Part shown: positions 8,432-17,183 of the stretch, one piece after another
How the letters are laid out: every line of letters starts with the position of its first letter
Numbering within the stretch: position 1 is the first letter of the stretch
Assembly (NCBI GenBank): GCA_019112875.1
Contig: DXIO01000116.1
Span: 1 to 36,753, forward strand
Source: Candidatus Aquabacterium excrementipullorum
GTDB taxonomy: Bacteria > Pseudomonadota > Gammaproteobacteria > Burkholderiales > Burkholderiaceae_C
Length of the DNA: 36,753 bases
Direction of reading: 5' to 3'
The notes under the pieces: generated by a model
Database searches by the model: none
The model's input: only the letters and a program-made list of their open reading frames with translations
What the model was told of the DNA's origin: nothing
Program-made: the position numbers and the translations under genes

Positions 8432-9124
8432 ATGAGCTCATCCCCCCTGCGCGGCATCTCGTCCATGGCCACTCGCCAGCTGCTCGCCGACCTGGCCCAG
8501 GCCTGGACGGCGCACAGCGGCCAGCAGGTCGCCATCGAGTCCGTGGGCGGCGTGGACGCCGCGAAACGCGTCGAAGCGGGCGAGGCCTTCGACGTGGTGG
8601 TGCTGGCAGACGACGCCATCGGCAAGCTGGCACAAGCCGGCGCGGTCAGCGCTCCCAGCACGACCGCGCTGGTGCGCTCTGGCGTGGCCGCCTGCGTGAA
8701 GGCCGGCGAGCCCTTGCCGCCCTTCGCCACCGAGGCCCAGGTGCGCCAGGCCGTGCTGGCCGCGCACAGCATCGGCTACTCCACCGGCCCCAGCGGCACG
8801 GCGCTGCTGCAGCTGTTCGAGCGCTGGGGCGTGCTTGAGCAACTGCGCCCTCGCCTCGTCCAGGCCCGCGCCGGCGTGCCCGTGGGCAGCCTGGTGGCCA
8901 GCGGCGAAGTGCGCCTGGGCTTCCAGCAGTTGAGCGAGCTCATCCACGTGCAGGGCATCGGCCTGATCGGCCCATTGCCCGACGAGATCCAGATCACCAC
9001 CGTGTTCAGCGGCGCCGTGTGCACACGCGCCACGCAGCCCGGGGCGGCTGCCGACTTCCTGCGTTTCCTGGCCAGCCCCGAGGCCGCGAACGCCAAGCGC
9101 CAGCAGGGCATGCAGCCCGCCTGA
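8432..9124 (+). CDS. ModA-like solute-binding-fold protein without signal peptide
   Basis: A 230-residue protein resembling molybdate-type ABC solute-binding proteins (SBP_bac_11): GEAFDVVVLADDAIGKLAQAG early, YSTGPSGTALLQLFERWG in the middle, and a C-terminal DFLRFLASPEAANAKRQQGMQP. It lacks a secretion signal: the N-terminus MSSSPLRGISSMATRQLLADL is not a hydrophobic leader, so the protein is probably cytoplasmic, and no ABC permease or ATPase is nearby. It lies between the porin and the OMA hydratase. A gallate pathway would also use an OMA keto-enol tautomerase, and no PrpF-type GalD/LigU gene is in the window, so this gene is a candidate for that step or for binding an intermediate. That role is inference only. 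Confidence 0.75.
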   Translation: MSSSPLRGISSMATRQLLADLAQAWTAHSGQQVAIESVGGVDAAKRVEAGEAFDVVVLADDAIGKLAQAGAVSAPSTTALVRSGVAACVKAGEPLPPFATEAQVRQAVLAAHSIGYSTGPSGTALLQLFERWGVLEQLRPRLVQARAGVPVGSLVASGEVRLGFQQLSELIHVQGIGLIGPLPDEIQITTVFSGAVCTRATQPGAAADFLRFLASPEAANAKRQQGMQPA

Positions 9125-9167
9125 GCGTCTCCATTCCCACGCATCCGCCTTCGAAAGAGCCCTCACC

Positions 9168-10196
9168 ATGATCATCGATGTCCACGGCCACTACACCACG
9201 GCCCCCAATGCACTGGCCGCCTGGCGCGACCTGCAGATCGCCGGCCTGAAAGACCCCACCCAGGCCCCCAAGGCCAGCGACCTCAAGATCAGCGACGACG
9301 AGATCCGCGACTCCATCGAGAGCAACCAGCTGCGCCTGATGCGCGAGCGCGGTTCGGACCTGACCATCTTCAGCCCGCGCGCCAGCTTCATGGCCCACCA
9401 CATCGGCGACTTCCAGACCTCGGCCACCTGGGCCGCCATTTGCAATGAGCTGTGCTACCGCGTGAGCGAACTCTTCCCCGAGCACTTCGCGCCCGCCGCG
9501 ATGCTGCCGCAATCGCCGGGTGTGGACCCAGCCACCTGCATCCCCGAACTGGTCAAGTGCGTGGAGCAGTACGGCAACGTCGGCATCAACCTGAACCCCG
9601 ATCCCTCCGGTGGCCACTGGACCTCGCCGCCGCTGTCCGACCGCCACTGGTACCCCCTCTACGAAAAGATGGTGGAGTACGACATCCCCGCGATGGTCCA
9701 CGTCTCGACCAGCTGCAACGCGTGCTTCCACACCACGGGCGCGCACTACCTGAACGCCGACACCACGGCCTTCATGCAGTGCCTGACCAGCGACCTGTTC
9801 AAGGATTTCCCGACGCTGAAGTTCCTCATCCCCCATGGCGGCGGCGCCGTGCCCTACCACTGGGGACGTTTCCGTGGCCTGGCGCAGGAGCTCAAGAAGC
9901 CCATCCTCGAAGAGCACCTGCTCAAGAACATCTTCTTCGACACCTGCGTGTACCACCAGCCCGGCATCGACCTGCTGACCAAGGTGATCCCGGTGGAGAA
10001 CATCCTCTTCGCCTCCGAAATGATCGGCGCCGTGCGCGGCATCGACCCGCGCACCGGCTACCACTACGACGACACCAAGCGCTACGTCAACGCCACCGAG
10101 AACCTGACGGCCGAGGAACGCCACATGGTCTTCGAAGGCAATGCGCGCCGCGTCTTCCCACGCCTGGACGCGCAGCTCAAGGCCAGGGGCCTGTGA
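9168..10196 (+). CDS. ligJ: 4-oxalomesaconate hydratase (LigJ/PmdE type, amidohydrolase fold)
   Basis: A 342-residue enzyme that hydrates 4-oxalomesaconate to 4-carboxy-4-hydroxy-2-oxoadipate. It is an amidohydrolase-superfamily TIM barrel and opens with the metal motif H6-G-H8 (MIIDVHGHYT). H178 (AMVHVS) stands where LigJ, itself about 341 residues, has its third zinc histidine, and an acid at E284 (FASEM) lies near the expected catalytic position. The start is fixed by the HxH spacing. This is the LigJ/PmdE type and not the unrelated PIG-L-like GalB of Pseudomonas, so the cluster is a hybrid of known gallate and protocatechuate-4,5 gene sets. It lies between the ModA-like gene and the aldolase. 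Confidence 0.93.
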   Translation: MIIDVHGHYTTAPNALAAWRDLQIAGLKDPTQAPKASDLKISDDEIRDSIESNQLRLMRERGSDLTIFSPRASFMAHHIGDFQTSATWAAICNELCYRVSELFPEHFAPAAMLPQSPGVDPATCIPELVKCVEQYGNVGINLNPDPSGGHWTSPPLSDRHWYPLYEKMVEYDIPAMVHVSTSCNACFHTTGAHYLNADTTAFMQCLTSDLFKDFPTLKFLIPHGGGAVPYHWGRFRGLAQELKKPILEEHLLKNIFFDTCVYHQPGIDLLTKVIPVENILFASEMIGAVRGIDPRTGYHYDDTKRYVNATENLTAEERHMVFEGNARRVFPRLDAQLKARGL

Positions 10197-10205
10197 TCGC
10201 ACCAT

Positions 10206-10230
10206 CGGCATTCAAGCACCGGCATTCAAG
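10206..10230. repeat. Short tandem direct repeat upstream of the aldolase gene
   Basis: CGGCATTCAAG occurs at 10206-10216 and exactly again at 10220-10230 (period 14 bp), in the 48-bp gap between the hydratase and aldolase genes. The ribosome-binding sequence AAAGGA follows directly. It could be a small duplication without function. Confidence 0.6.
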
Positions 10231-10244
10231 AAAGGACACCCACC

Positions 10245-10928
10245 ATGTACGAACTAGGCGTCGTCTACCGCACTATCACGCGCGCCGACCGCGAAGCCAC
10301 CGACAGGATGGCCGCGCTGGGCTCGGCCACCGTGCACGAGGCCATGGGCCGCGTCGGCCTGCTCAAGCCCTACATGCGCCCCATCTACACGGGCTCGCAG
10401 GTGGCCGGCACCGCCGTGACCGTGCTGCTGCACCCCGGCGACAACTGGATGATGCACGTGGCCGCCGAGCAGATCCAGCCGGGCGACATCGTCGTGGCCG
10501 CGATCACCGCCGAGTGCACGGACGGCTACTTCGGCGACCTGCTGGCCACCAGCTTCCAGGCCCGTGGCGCGCGGGCGCTGATCATCGACGCCGGTGTGCG
10601 CGACGTGAAGGTGCTGGCCGAGATGGGTTTCCCGGTCTGGAGCAAGTGCATCTCCAGCAAGGGCACCATCAAAGCCACGCTGGGCTCGGTCAACATCCCC
10701 GTGATCTGCGCGGGTGCCCTGGTCAACCCGGGCGACGTGATCGTGGCCGATGACGACGGCGTGGTCTGCGTGCCCGCCGCGCGTGCCGTCGAGGTGGCCG
10801 AGGCCGCCGCCAAGCGCGAGAGCTTCGAGGGTGAGAAGCGCGCCAAGCTGGCCTCGGGCGTGCTGGGGCTGGACATGTACAAGATGCGCGAGCCGCTGGC
10901 CGCGGCCGGACTGAAGTACATCGACTGA
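10245..10928 (+). CDS. ligK: 4-carboxy-4-hydroxy-2-oxoadipate (CHA) aldolase
   Basis: A 227-residue class II aldolase of the HMG/CHA aldolase family (RraA fold), splitting CHA into pyruvate and oxaloacetate with a divalent metal. Diagnostic features are the loop FGDLLATS (about 96-103), which shapes the pyruvate-enolate site, and DAGVRD (115-120), where R119 binds substrate and D120 helps bind the metal. The length matches LigK, PmdF and GalC (about 227). A good Shine-Dalgarno AAAGGA precedes the ATG. This is the last gene of the gallate-type operon and is followed by a strong terminator. Confidence 0.93.
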   Translation: MYELGVVYRTITRADREATDRMAALGSATVHEAMGRVGLLKPYMRPIYTGSQVAGTAVTVLLHPGDNWMMHVAAEQIQPGDIVVAAITAECTDGYFGDLLATSFQARGARALIIDAGVRDVKVLAEMGFPVWSKCISSKGTIKATLGSVNIPVICAGALVNPGDVIVADDDGVVCVPAARAVEVAEAAAKRESFEGEKRAKLASGVLGLDMYKMREPLAAAGLKYID

Positions 10929-10968
10929 AACCAACCCAGCGAGCCACGCCCGCGCACTGAACAACCCG

Positions 10969-11022
10969 GCACCAACCCACGAAACGGCCTCACGAGGGCC
11001 GCGTAGGGGTTGGTGCTTTTTT
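10969..11022 (+). terminator. Rho-independent terminator of the gallate-type cluster
   Basis: GCACCAACCC (10969-10978) pairs perfectly with GGGTTGGTGC (11007-11016), followed by six T (11017-11022). Inside lies a second stem CGGCC (10985-10989)/GGCCG (10997-11001). It stands about 40 nt after the aldolase stop codon and separates this operon from the convergent MoxR/VWA operon. Confidence 0.88.
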
Positions 11023-11035
11023 CATGGCGATGCGT

Positions 11036-12241
11036 TCATGGCACCACCTGCTGCGCCTTCGGGCTCGTGACCAGCCCCTGCACCGCCGCCCAGTTGGCGA
11101 TGCCATCACGCCTGATCGCCGCCGCCATCAGGCCCGGGAAGGCATCCGGCGTGCACGCGAACGAAGGCACCCCCAAGGCCGCCAGCTTGGCGGCCAGCGC
11201 GCGGTCGTACGCCGGTGCGCCTTCATCGCTCAAGGCCAGCAGGGTGATGACCTGCACGCCGCTGGCAACCAGCTCCGCCGCCCGGCGCAACAGGCCAGAC
11301 TCGACACCGCCCTCGTACAGGTCGGAGATCAGCACCAGGATCGTGTTGCGTGGTTCGCGGATGATCGATTGGCAGTAGCCAACCGCACCGTTGATGTCCG
11401 TGCCGCCACCCAGTTGGACACCGAACAGCAGTTCCACCGGATCGTCCAGCTGCGCCGTCATGTCCACCACGGCGGTGTCGAAGACCACCAGCTTGGTGCT
11501 CACAGCCGGCAGGCTCGCCAGCACCGCACCGAAGATGCTGGAATAGACCACCGAGTTGGCCATCGAGCCGCTCTGGTCGATGCACAGCACCACCTCGCGC
11601 TGTGGCCGCCGGGCCTTGCGCCCATAGCCGATCAGCGATTCCGGCACCACGGTGCGGTAGTCGGGCTGCCAGTGCTTGAGGTTCGCGCGGATGGTGCGGT
11701 TCCAGTCGATCTCGGCATGGCGTGGGCGGCGGTTGCGCTGGCTGCGGTCCAGTGCGCCGCTGATCGCCGAGCGCATCGGATCCTCCAGGCGCTTCATCAG
11801 CTCGTCCACGACCTGGCGCACCACCATGCGCGCGGTGTCCTTGGTGCCCTCCGGGATCACGCGGGACAGGGCGATCAGGTTGGCCACCAGGTGCACATCA
11901 GGTTGCACGCTCTGCAGCATCTCGGGCTGCAGCAGCATGTCGCGCATGTTCAGTCGCTCCAGCGCGTCCTTCTGCATCACCTGCACGACAGAGCTGGGAA
12001 AGTACTTGCGGATGTCGCCCAGCCAGCGTGCCACGCTGGGCGATGAGGCGCCCTTCCCACCGCGTCGGTCCTTCGATTGCAGCCCACCCGGGCCTTGTGC
12101 GTCGTACAGCGCGGTGAGGGCCTGGTCCATCTCGGCCAGGCGCCCGGCGGCTGGATCGCCGCAACTCGTGCTGGCATCGCTGCCCAGGGCCAGCCGCCAA
12201 CGGCGGCGGCGCTCTTCGTCTTCGTTCACCGACGTCGTCAT
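11036..12241 (-). CDS. VWA-domain (MIDAS) protein, YehP-like, last gene of the MoxR/SWIM operon
   Basis: A 401-residue protein with a C-terminal von Willebrand factor A domain (about 215-385). The metal-ion-dependent adhesion site is complete: D222-x-S224-x-S226 (DQSGSM), a later Thr in LGGGTDI and an Asp in LISDLYEGG. The N-terminal 200 residues are helical and charged and probably bind a partner. The start at 12241 is fixed by an ATGA overlap with the stop of the DUF5682 gene. MoxR-type AAA+ ATPases characteristically work with VWA proteins as remodelling partners, and the ATPase is encoded two genes upstream. Gene order and length resemble E. coli YehP. The biological role is unknown. Confidence 0.85.
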   Translation of the reverse strand: MTTSVNEDEERRRRWRLALGSDASTSCGDPAAGRLAEMDQALTALYDAQGPGGLQSKDRRGGKGASSPSVARWLGDIRKYFPSSVVQVMQKDALERLNMRDMLLQPEMLQSVQPDVHLVANLIALSRVIPEGTKDTARMVVRQVVDELMKRLEDPMRSAISGALDRSQRNRRPRHAEIDWNRTIRANLKHWQPDYRTVVPESLIGYGRKARRPQREVVLCIDQSGSMANSVVYSSIFGAVLASLPAVSTKLVVFDTAVVDMTAQLDDPVELLFGVQLGGGTDINGAVGYCQSIIREPRNTILVLISDLYEGGVESGLLRRAAELVASGVQVITLLALSDEGAPAYDRALAAKLAALGVPSFACTPDAFPGLMAAAIRRDGIANWAAVQGLVTSPKAQQVVP

Positions 12242-14523
12242 GGTGACACTCCCAGAATGCGGCCCAGCAGTGGCAGCACCAGGGCCGCCCGCGCTTCGTT
12301 CCATGCCGGTGCGGCCACGGCTGATGCCGATGCCGCCGTGCCCTGACCGGCCGCGCGTTGCCCCAGGTCTCGCCGCTCGGCCTGGCTGAACGCGGAGAAG
12401 GTCCGGCGAATCAGGGGCAGCACATGCACGAAATGGTCTTCGCTCAGCCCCTGCATCCAGCCATCGACCAGTTGCCAGAGCGACCGGTCGTGCAGCAGCA
12501 CGACGGCATCACGGTTGAGGAAGCCTTCCAGCCAGGCGGCGGCCTTCGGCGGCTCCACACCCGCGGACAGGTGCCGTGACAGGGCCTGCGACACGTCCTG
12601 TGCCGACCACACGGTGTCGTCCAGCAGCAACCTCGTGGCCAGGCCCTTGAGCAGCTCATGGGCACTGTCCTGTATGGCCAGCACGCCCAGGGCATGCTGC
12701 CACGCGGCGGTCTGCTCCTCGCCCTTGCGCAGGCCGATGGCCGCGTGCGCCGACAACAGTCGATCGCGCAGGCTATCGGCGGCCGCATCGTCGATGGCCG
12801 AGCAGGCCAGGGGCAGGCTCAGCGCGGCCCGCACGATGAGCCCGTCCAGCACATGCGCCACCATCGATGCGTCGGTCTGGCGCACGTTGCCGTAGCGGAA
12901 CACATTGCCCAGCGCCGGCAGTGCTGCCATCAGCTGCAGCGCATCGCCCGTCACCGCGGCCCGGTCCTGCAGGGCCTGGGTGACGGCGTCCATCGCGCCC
13001 TGCAGATCGGCCAGCAGCACGCCATCGACCAGTTCGGACAGTTCGGCCAGGTTGTCGATGTGGCGGGCGCGGTCCACGACGCGCGCGGTGGCGGCCTGTT
13101 CGATGGTCTGGCCCCAGCGGCTGGCCTCGATCAGGCACAACGCGAACTCAGGCTGCCATTGCATTGTCCAGACTTCATAGAAGGTGCCACGCGCCGAACG
13201 GCCCGTGCGGGCAATGTGTCCCCAGGGCACGTCCAGCAGGGCCAGCCGGTGCAGCAAGTGGCTGCGCGCCAGGTCATTGGGCTGGCGCAGGTCGAGGTCC
13301 AGCGTCTTCTGCAGGGCCTCGGGCTTGAGGCGCAGGCGCTTCTGGATGGCATCGAGATCACGCTGCAGGGGCACGGTCGGCACATCGGCAGGCACGGTGC
13401 CCAGGCGATCACCCACCACCAGCGCATCGTCGATGAAGCGCAGGGGCGCGTCGTCACCCAGGGTCAGCACGGTGCGGGAGGCTTCCTGCAGTTCATCCAG
13501 ACCGGGGGCGGCACGGCCCCGCATGGCGGCCAGGGCATCGGCCAGGCGCGTCGCCTCGATCAGGTGCGCCGACGAGCAATCCATGTCCCGTGACCGCATC
13601 AGCCGCGCCACGCGTGAGAGCCAGCCGACCGCGATGGGCTGGCCGGACTGCTGGCTGCGCCACAGATGTTCATACCAGCCCGGCGAGCGGATGCCCGCGC
13701 CGTAGCCACTGGCCCGCGTCAGGTGGCGGTAGCTCCAGGGCACCCAGGTGGATTGCACTTTGAGCTTGGGCAGCCCCTTGAGCAGGTCCTGATCGGACTT
13801 GGCGGTGACGGCGGCCTTCAACGCACCGAGGTGCCACGCCCCACAGACCACCGCGATGCGCTCGAAGCCGGCCTTCTGGGCGGCGCGGATGCACTGGCGC
13901 ATGTGCGCCTCGCGCAGGGTTTCGTGTTTAGCCTCGTCTTCATCGCCATAGGTCTCACCCCACGCTTCGCGCAGCGCGGCCATGGCTTCGGCGATCGCGG
14001 TGAACAGGTCTTCGCCGTCGCCGCGCTCCTCCACCATGTGGTTCCACCACGATTCGCCATCGGCATAGCCAGCGGCCTGGGCCAGCCAGTGCATCGGATC
14101 GCGTCGCGGTGGCGCGGGTTCTGACGCCTCGTCACCCGACGACGGCAAGGGCGGCGCTTCGTCGGCCCGCGCGGCTTGCTCGGCCTCGCGCGCCTGCTTG
14201 TCCAGCGCCAACCCATGCGCCACCGGCAGGTCGATGAAGCGAACCTGCGCACCATGCGCCGCCGCCCAGCGCAGCGCCTGCCACTCGGGCGAGAACTCGG
14301 CGAAAGGGTGGTACACGGCCAGCGATGGCTCGTCAGGGGCGTGGCTCAGCAGCGCAACGGGCGCCTGCATGTCCTCGCTCACCACGAAGGGCACCAGCGC
14401 ATCGGCCTCGGGCGGGCCTTCGATCAGCACGCAATCAGGCTGCAGCTCGGCAAAGGCCTTCACCAGGCTGCGCGCGCAGCCCGGCCCATGGTGGCGGACA
14501 CCGAAGAAATGCGGAGAAGCCAT
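12238..14523 (-). CDS. DUF5682 family protein (YehM-like)
   Basis: A 761-residue cytoplasmic protein that I place in DUF5682. It begins HFFGVRHHGPGCARSL, followed by CVLIEGPPEADAL and later GAWHLGALK. The G-x-x-H, ExP and GAWH pattern recalls TraB/ChaN-type putative metallohydrolases, which is only a visual resemblance. Residues about 300-740 are helical, with no motif I recognise. It starts 9 nt after the MoxR stop and overlaps the VWA gene by 4 nt, so it should be made in step with both. It has the size and neighbourhood of E. coli YehM. Function unknown; it may be the effector or an adaptor of the MoxR-VWA machine. Confidence 0.8.
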   Translation of the reverse strand: MASPHFFGVRHHGPGCARSLVKAFAELQPDCVLIEGPPEADALVPFVVSEDMQAPVALLSHAPDEPSLAVYHPFAEFSPEWQALRWAAAHGAQVRFIDLPVAHGLALDKQAREAEQAARADEAPPLPSSGDEASEPAPPRRDPMHWLAQAAGYADGESWWNHMVEERGDGEDLFTAIAEAMAALREAWGETYGDEDEAKHETLREAHMRQCIRAAQKAGFERIAVVCGAWHLGALKAAVTAKSDQDLLKGLPKLKVQSTWVPWSYRHLTRASGYGAGIRSPGWYEHLWRSQQSGQPIAVGWLSRVARLMRSRDMDCSSAHLIEATRLADALAAMRGRAAPGLDELQEASRTVLTLGDDAPLRFIDDALVVGDRLGTVPADVPTVPLQRDLDAIQKRLRLKPEALQKTLDLDLRQPNDLARSHLLHRLALLDVPWGHIARTGRSARGTFYEVWTMQWQPEFALCLIEASRWGQTIEQAATARVVDRARHIDNLAELSELVDGVLLADLQGAMDAVTQALQDRAAVTGDALQLMAALPALGNVFRYGNVRQTDASMVAHVLDGLIVRAALSLPLACSAIDDAAADSLRDRLLSAHAAIGLRKGEEQTAAWQHALGVLAIQDSAHELLKGLATRLLLDDTVWSAQDVSQALSRHLSAGVEPPKAAAWLEGFLNRDAVVLLHDRSLWQLVDGWMQGLSEDHFVHVLPLIRRTFSAFSQAERRDLGQRAAGQGTAASASAVAAPAWNEARAALVLPLLGRILGVSP

Positions 14524-14532
14524 GCGCCGCTA

Positions 14533-15624
14533 TCAGCCCAGATCGCGGAAGGCGCGGTACAGGTCTTTCCACTCCGCCCGTTCCTTGACGACGGTTTCCA
14601 GGTACTCGTTCCACACGACCTGGTCCTGCACCGGATCTTTCACCACCGCGCCGATCAGGCCCGAGGCGACGTCCTGCGCGCTGAGCACGCCGTCGCCGAA
14701 GTGCCCGGCCAGCGCCATGCCGTTGTTGATCACGGAGATGGCCTCGGCGGTGGACAGCGTGGACGAGGGCGACTTGACCTGCATCTTGCCGTCCTCCGTC
14801 TTGCCGCTGCGCAGTTCGCGGAAGATCTGCACGATGCGGCGCACCTCCTTCAATGCGGGCGGTTCGGCCGGCAACTGCAGGGCGCGGCCCATTTCACCGA
14901 CGCGCTTGACCACGATGGCCACCTCGTCCTCCTCGCTGGAGGGCACGGGCAGCACCACCGTGTTGAAGCGCCGCTTGAGCGCGGCCGACAGCTCGTTGAC
15001 GCCCTTGTCACGGTTGTTGGCCGTGGCGATCACGCTGAAGCCGCGCACGGCCTGCACCTCGCTGCCGAGCTCCGGGATGGGCAAGGTCTTCTCGGACAGC
15101 ACGGTGATCAGCGTGTCCTGCACATCGGCCGGGATGCGGGTGAGTTCTTCCACGCGGGCGATCCGGCCCTGGCGCATGGCCTGCATCATCGGGCTGGGCA
15201 CCAGCGCGGCCTCGGAGGGACCATGCGCCAGCAACTGCGCGTAGTTCCAGCCGTAGCGCAGCTGTTCTTCGCTCGTGCCCGCCGTGCCCTGGATCAACAG
15301 GGTGGAATCACCACTGACGGCGGCGGCCAGGTGCTCGGACACCCACGACTTGGCCGTGCCCGGCACGCCGTACAGCAGCAAGGCGCGGTCGGTGGCCAGC
15401 GTGGCCACGGCGATCTCCATCAGGCGCGCGTTGCCAATGTACTTGGGGCTGACCTCGAAGCCGTTGTCCAGCTTGCCACCCATCAGGTAGCGCACCACGG
15501 ACCAGGGCGACAGGGCCCAGTTCTCGGGGCGCTGGCGCGTGTCCTGCTTTTTCAGTTCGGCCAGTTCCTCGGCATATTGCTGCTCGGCGTGCTGGCGCAT
15601 CACATTGCTGGTGGAAGCGTTCAT
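14533..15624 (-). CDS. MoxR-type AAA+ ATPase (YehL-like)
   Basis: A 363-residue AAA+ ATPase. Walker A is GVPGTAKS (86-93). The Walker B strand is RIARVEELTR (154-163), where the usual Asp-Glu is Glu-Glu; sensor 1 is ATANNRD (200-206), followed by ELSAALKRRFN with the arginine-finger region. The closest named family I recognise is the YehL group of MoxR ATPases. The start overlaps the DUF5691 stop by ATGA (15624-15621). The ATPase is probably the motor of the operon, remodelling a target presented by the VWA protein. The target is unknown. Confidence 0.9.
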   Translation of the reverse strand: MNASTSNVMRQHAEQQYAEELAELKKQDTRQRPENWALSPWSVVRYLMGGKLDNGFEVSPKYIGNARLMEIAVATLATDRALLLYGVPGTAKSWVSEHLAAAVSGDSTLLIQGTAGTSEEQLRYGWNYAQLLAHGPSEAALVPSPMMQAMRQGRIARVEELTRIPADVQDTLITVLSEKTLPIPELGSEVQAVRGFSVIATANNRDKGVNELSAALKRRFNTVVLPVPSSEEDEVAIVVKRVGEMGRALQLPAEPPALKEVRRIVQIFRELRSGKTEDGKMQVKSPSSTLSTAEAISVINNGMALAGHFGDGVLSAQDVASGLIGAVVKDPVQDQVVWNEYLETVVKERAEWKDLYRAFRDLG

Positions 15625-17183
15625 GGCTGGTGCGAAGTCTGAAGCGAAAATTGGTGAAGGGCTCGCCGGATGGCGATGATCTGGGTGGCCGTCTGCAAGG
15701 CGGTCACGAGGGAGGGGGTGTCATCGGAAGAAGCCGCCCACGACACGGCCTGCTCAAGGCTGTCCACATGCAGAAGGCAGCACAGCTCTGGCAATACGTA
15801 GCGCAAGGCGTGGTCCTCTTTCAAGGCCCCATCCTTCAAGCCAGCGGACAGCACCTGGATGACAGCAGTGGACAGATCGACCGACAAGGTATCGGGGGCC
15901 ACGCAGGCACCCAGCATCTGATGGGCCAGGCGATGGAAGGGCGACACCGTGGCACCCTCTTTCAACTGAGCCTGCCAATGCCGCTCGCGCTGCGCCCTGG
16001 GCAGCAGGGCAAGCAGGGCGTCGCGGTCTTCACGCAGCACGCGCACCGGCCAATGCTTCAGGAAGGCTTCCGTCCACGGCAATTCGGGGGCGGACGTGAG
16101 CACGTCGCGCCAACCACGCACCAATGCCTCGTGCCAATCCGTGCCAGCGGCCCATGCCAGCAGTTCCGCTGCATCCATGCCGGTGTGCTCGGTCCACCAG
16201 GCCAGCGGCACCTGCCGGACATGCTGGTACAGCCACCAGGCTTGCTCGCCCAGCGAATCGTGCGTGGGCCGGGGGGTGTCCAGGTTGTCGGCCTTCCAGT
16301 CGCCTTGGGCCTGGGTGGGCACACGGACCACCCACTTCCTGCGCAGCAAACCGCGCTCCAGTTCGAGCAGGCTGGCCATGCGCTGCCCGGCTCGCCCAGG
16401 GTGCGCCGCGTCCCGCAGACGCAGCAGCAGGCTCAGGGCCACGGCGCGCACCTCGCGGCTGCGGTCACCGCGTAGCATCTCCAGCAGCGGCTCATCATTC
16501 AGGGACAGGGCCTCGCCCAGCACCTCGGCCAGATCAGCCCGCTCCTTCGCACCCAACTCGGGCAATGCAGCCTGCAGGCGATCGCGGGCGCGTGCGGGAT
16601 CGGCCGCACGCTCACGCAGCAGGAAGGCGCGCCGCTGCTCGATGCTGCCTTGCTGCCAGAGAGACTCGTCCGTGTCTTCCGCGCCGGATGCAGCCGCATA
16701 GCGCCAGTCGTCATGCCTGGCCGCCAGCCATGTGCCGCGCTGCCCCAGCACTGGCAGCAGGCTGCGCCGCAGCGCCACAGAACGCCTGCCCTGGTCGAGC
16801 GCCAAGGGCAGCAGCACCTCAGGCAAACGCCGCTGCAACGCGCCCAGTACCTCGCAGGCTTGTATCTGCAGCCTCACGGGGCCTTCCGAGAACACCCAAT
16901 GCAGCAGGCCGGGCAGTCCACCCTGGTCAGCCGCGGGCCACGCGTCCGCCAAGGCGGCAGCGGGCATCGGCGCACCCCACACACGGCCTTCGGCACCCGC
17001 CATCTCGCACACCGCCAGCACGCCACAGGCCCTCAAGGCCTGCTGCGAGAGAGGAAGATCGTTCTCGTTGGCCCGCGCCAGAAAGGCCCCCATCTCGCCG
17101 GGCAATTGGGGCAAGGCTGCCTGCCGGTCGGTGCCGATCAAGGCCACGGGCAGCAAGGCCTGCCAAGTCGTCAAGCTGCTCAT
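15621..17183 (-). CDS. DUF5691 / armadillo-like repeat protein
   Basis: A 520-residue, almost entirely helical protein. It starts MSSLTTWQALLPVALIGTDRQ, which I associate with DUF5691, and its middle (about 95-300) has repeated Leu/Ala-rich helices of HEAT/armadillo character, for example REVRAVALSLLLRLRDA. The start at 17183 is set by the 4-nt ATGA overlap with the SWIM gene, so an upstream in-frame Met at 17201 is not used. Repeat scaffolds of this sort bind proteins or nucleic acids. As I recall, ARM-repeat proteins accompany SWIM proteins in one published retron type, which fits the reverse transcriptase next door. No enzymatic motif is visible. Confidence 0.78.
   Translation of the reverse strand: MSSLTTWQALLPVALIGTDRQAALPQLPGEMGAFLARANENDLPLSQQALRACGVLAVCEMAGAEGRVWGAPMPAAALADAWPAADQGGLPGLLHWVFSEGPVRLQIQACEVLGALQRRLPEVLLPLALDQGRRSVALRRSLLPVLGQRGTWLAARHDDWRYAAASGAEDTDESLWQQGSIEQRRAFLLRERAADPARARDRLQAALPELGAKERADLAEVLGEALSLNDEPLLEMLRGDRSREVRAVALSLLLRLRDAAHPGRAGQRMASLLELERGLLRRKWVVRVPTQAQGDWKADNLDTPRPTHDSLGEQAWWLYQHVRQVPLAWWTEHTGMDAAELLAWAAGTDWHEALVRGWRDVLTSAPELPWTEAFLKHWPVRVLREDRDALLALLPRAQRERHWQAQLKEGATVSPFHRLAHQMLGACVAPDTLSVDLSTAVIQVLSAGLKDGALKEDHALRYVLPELCCLLHVDSLEQAVSWAASSDDTPSLVTALQTATQIIAIRRALHQFSLQTSHQP

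Noticed and set aside
8432..9124. The ModA-like protein as the binding component of a molybdate ABC importer.
   Set aside because: No signal peptide or lipobox and no adjacent permease or ATPase genes; it is embedded in an aromatic catabolic operon.
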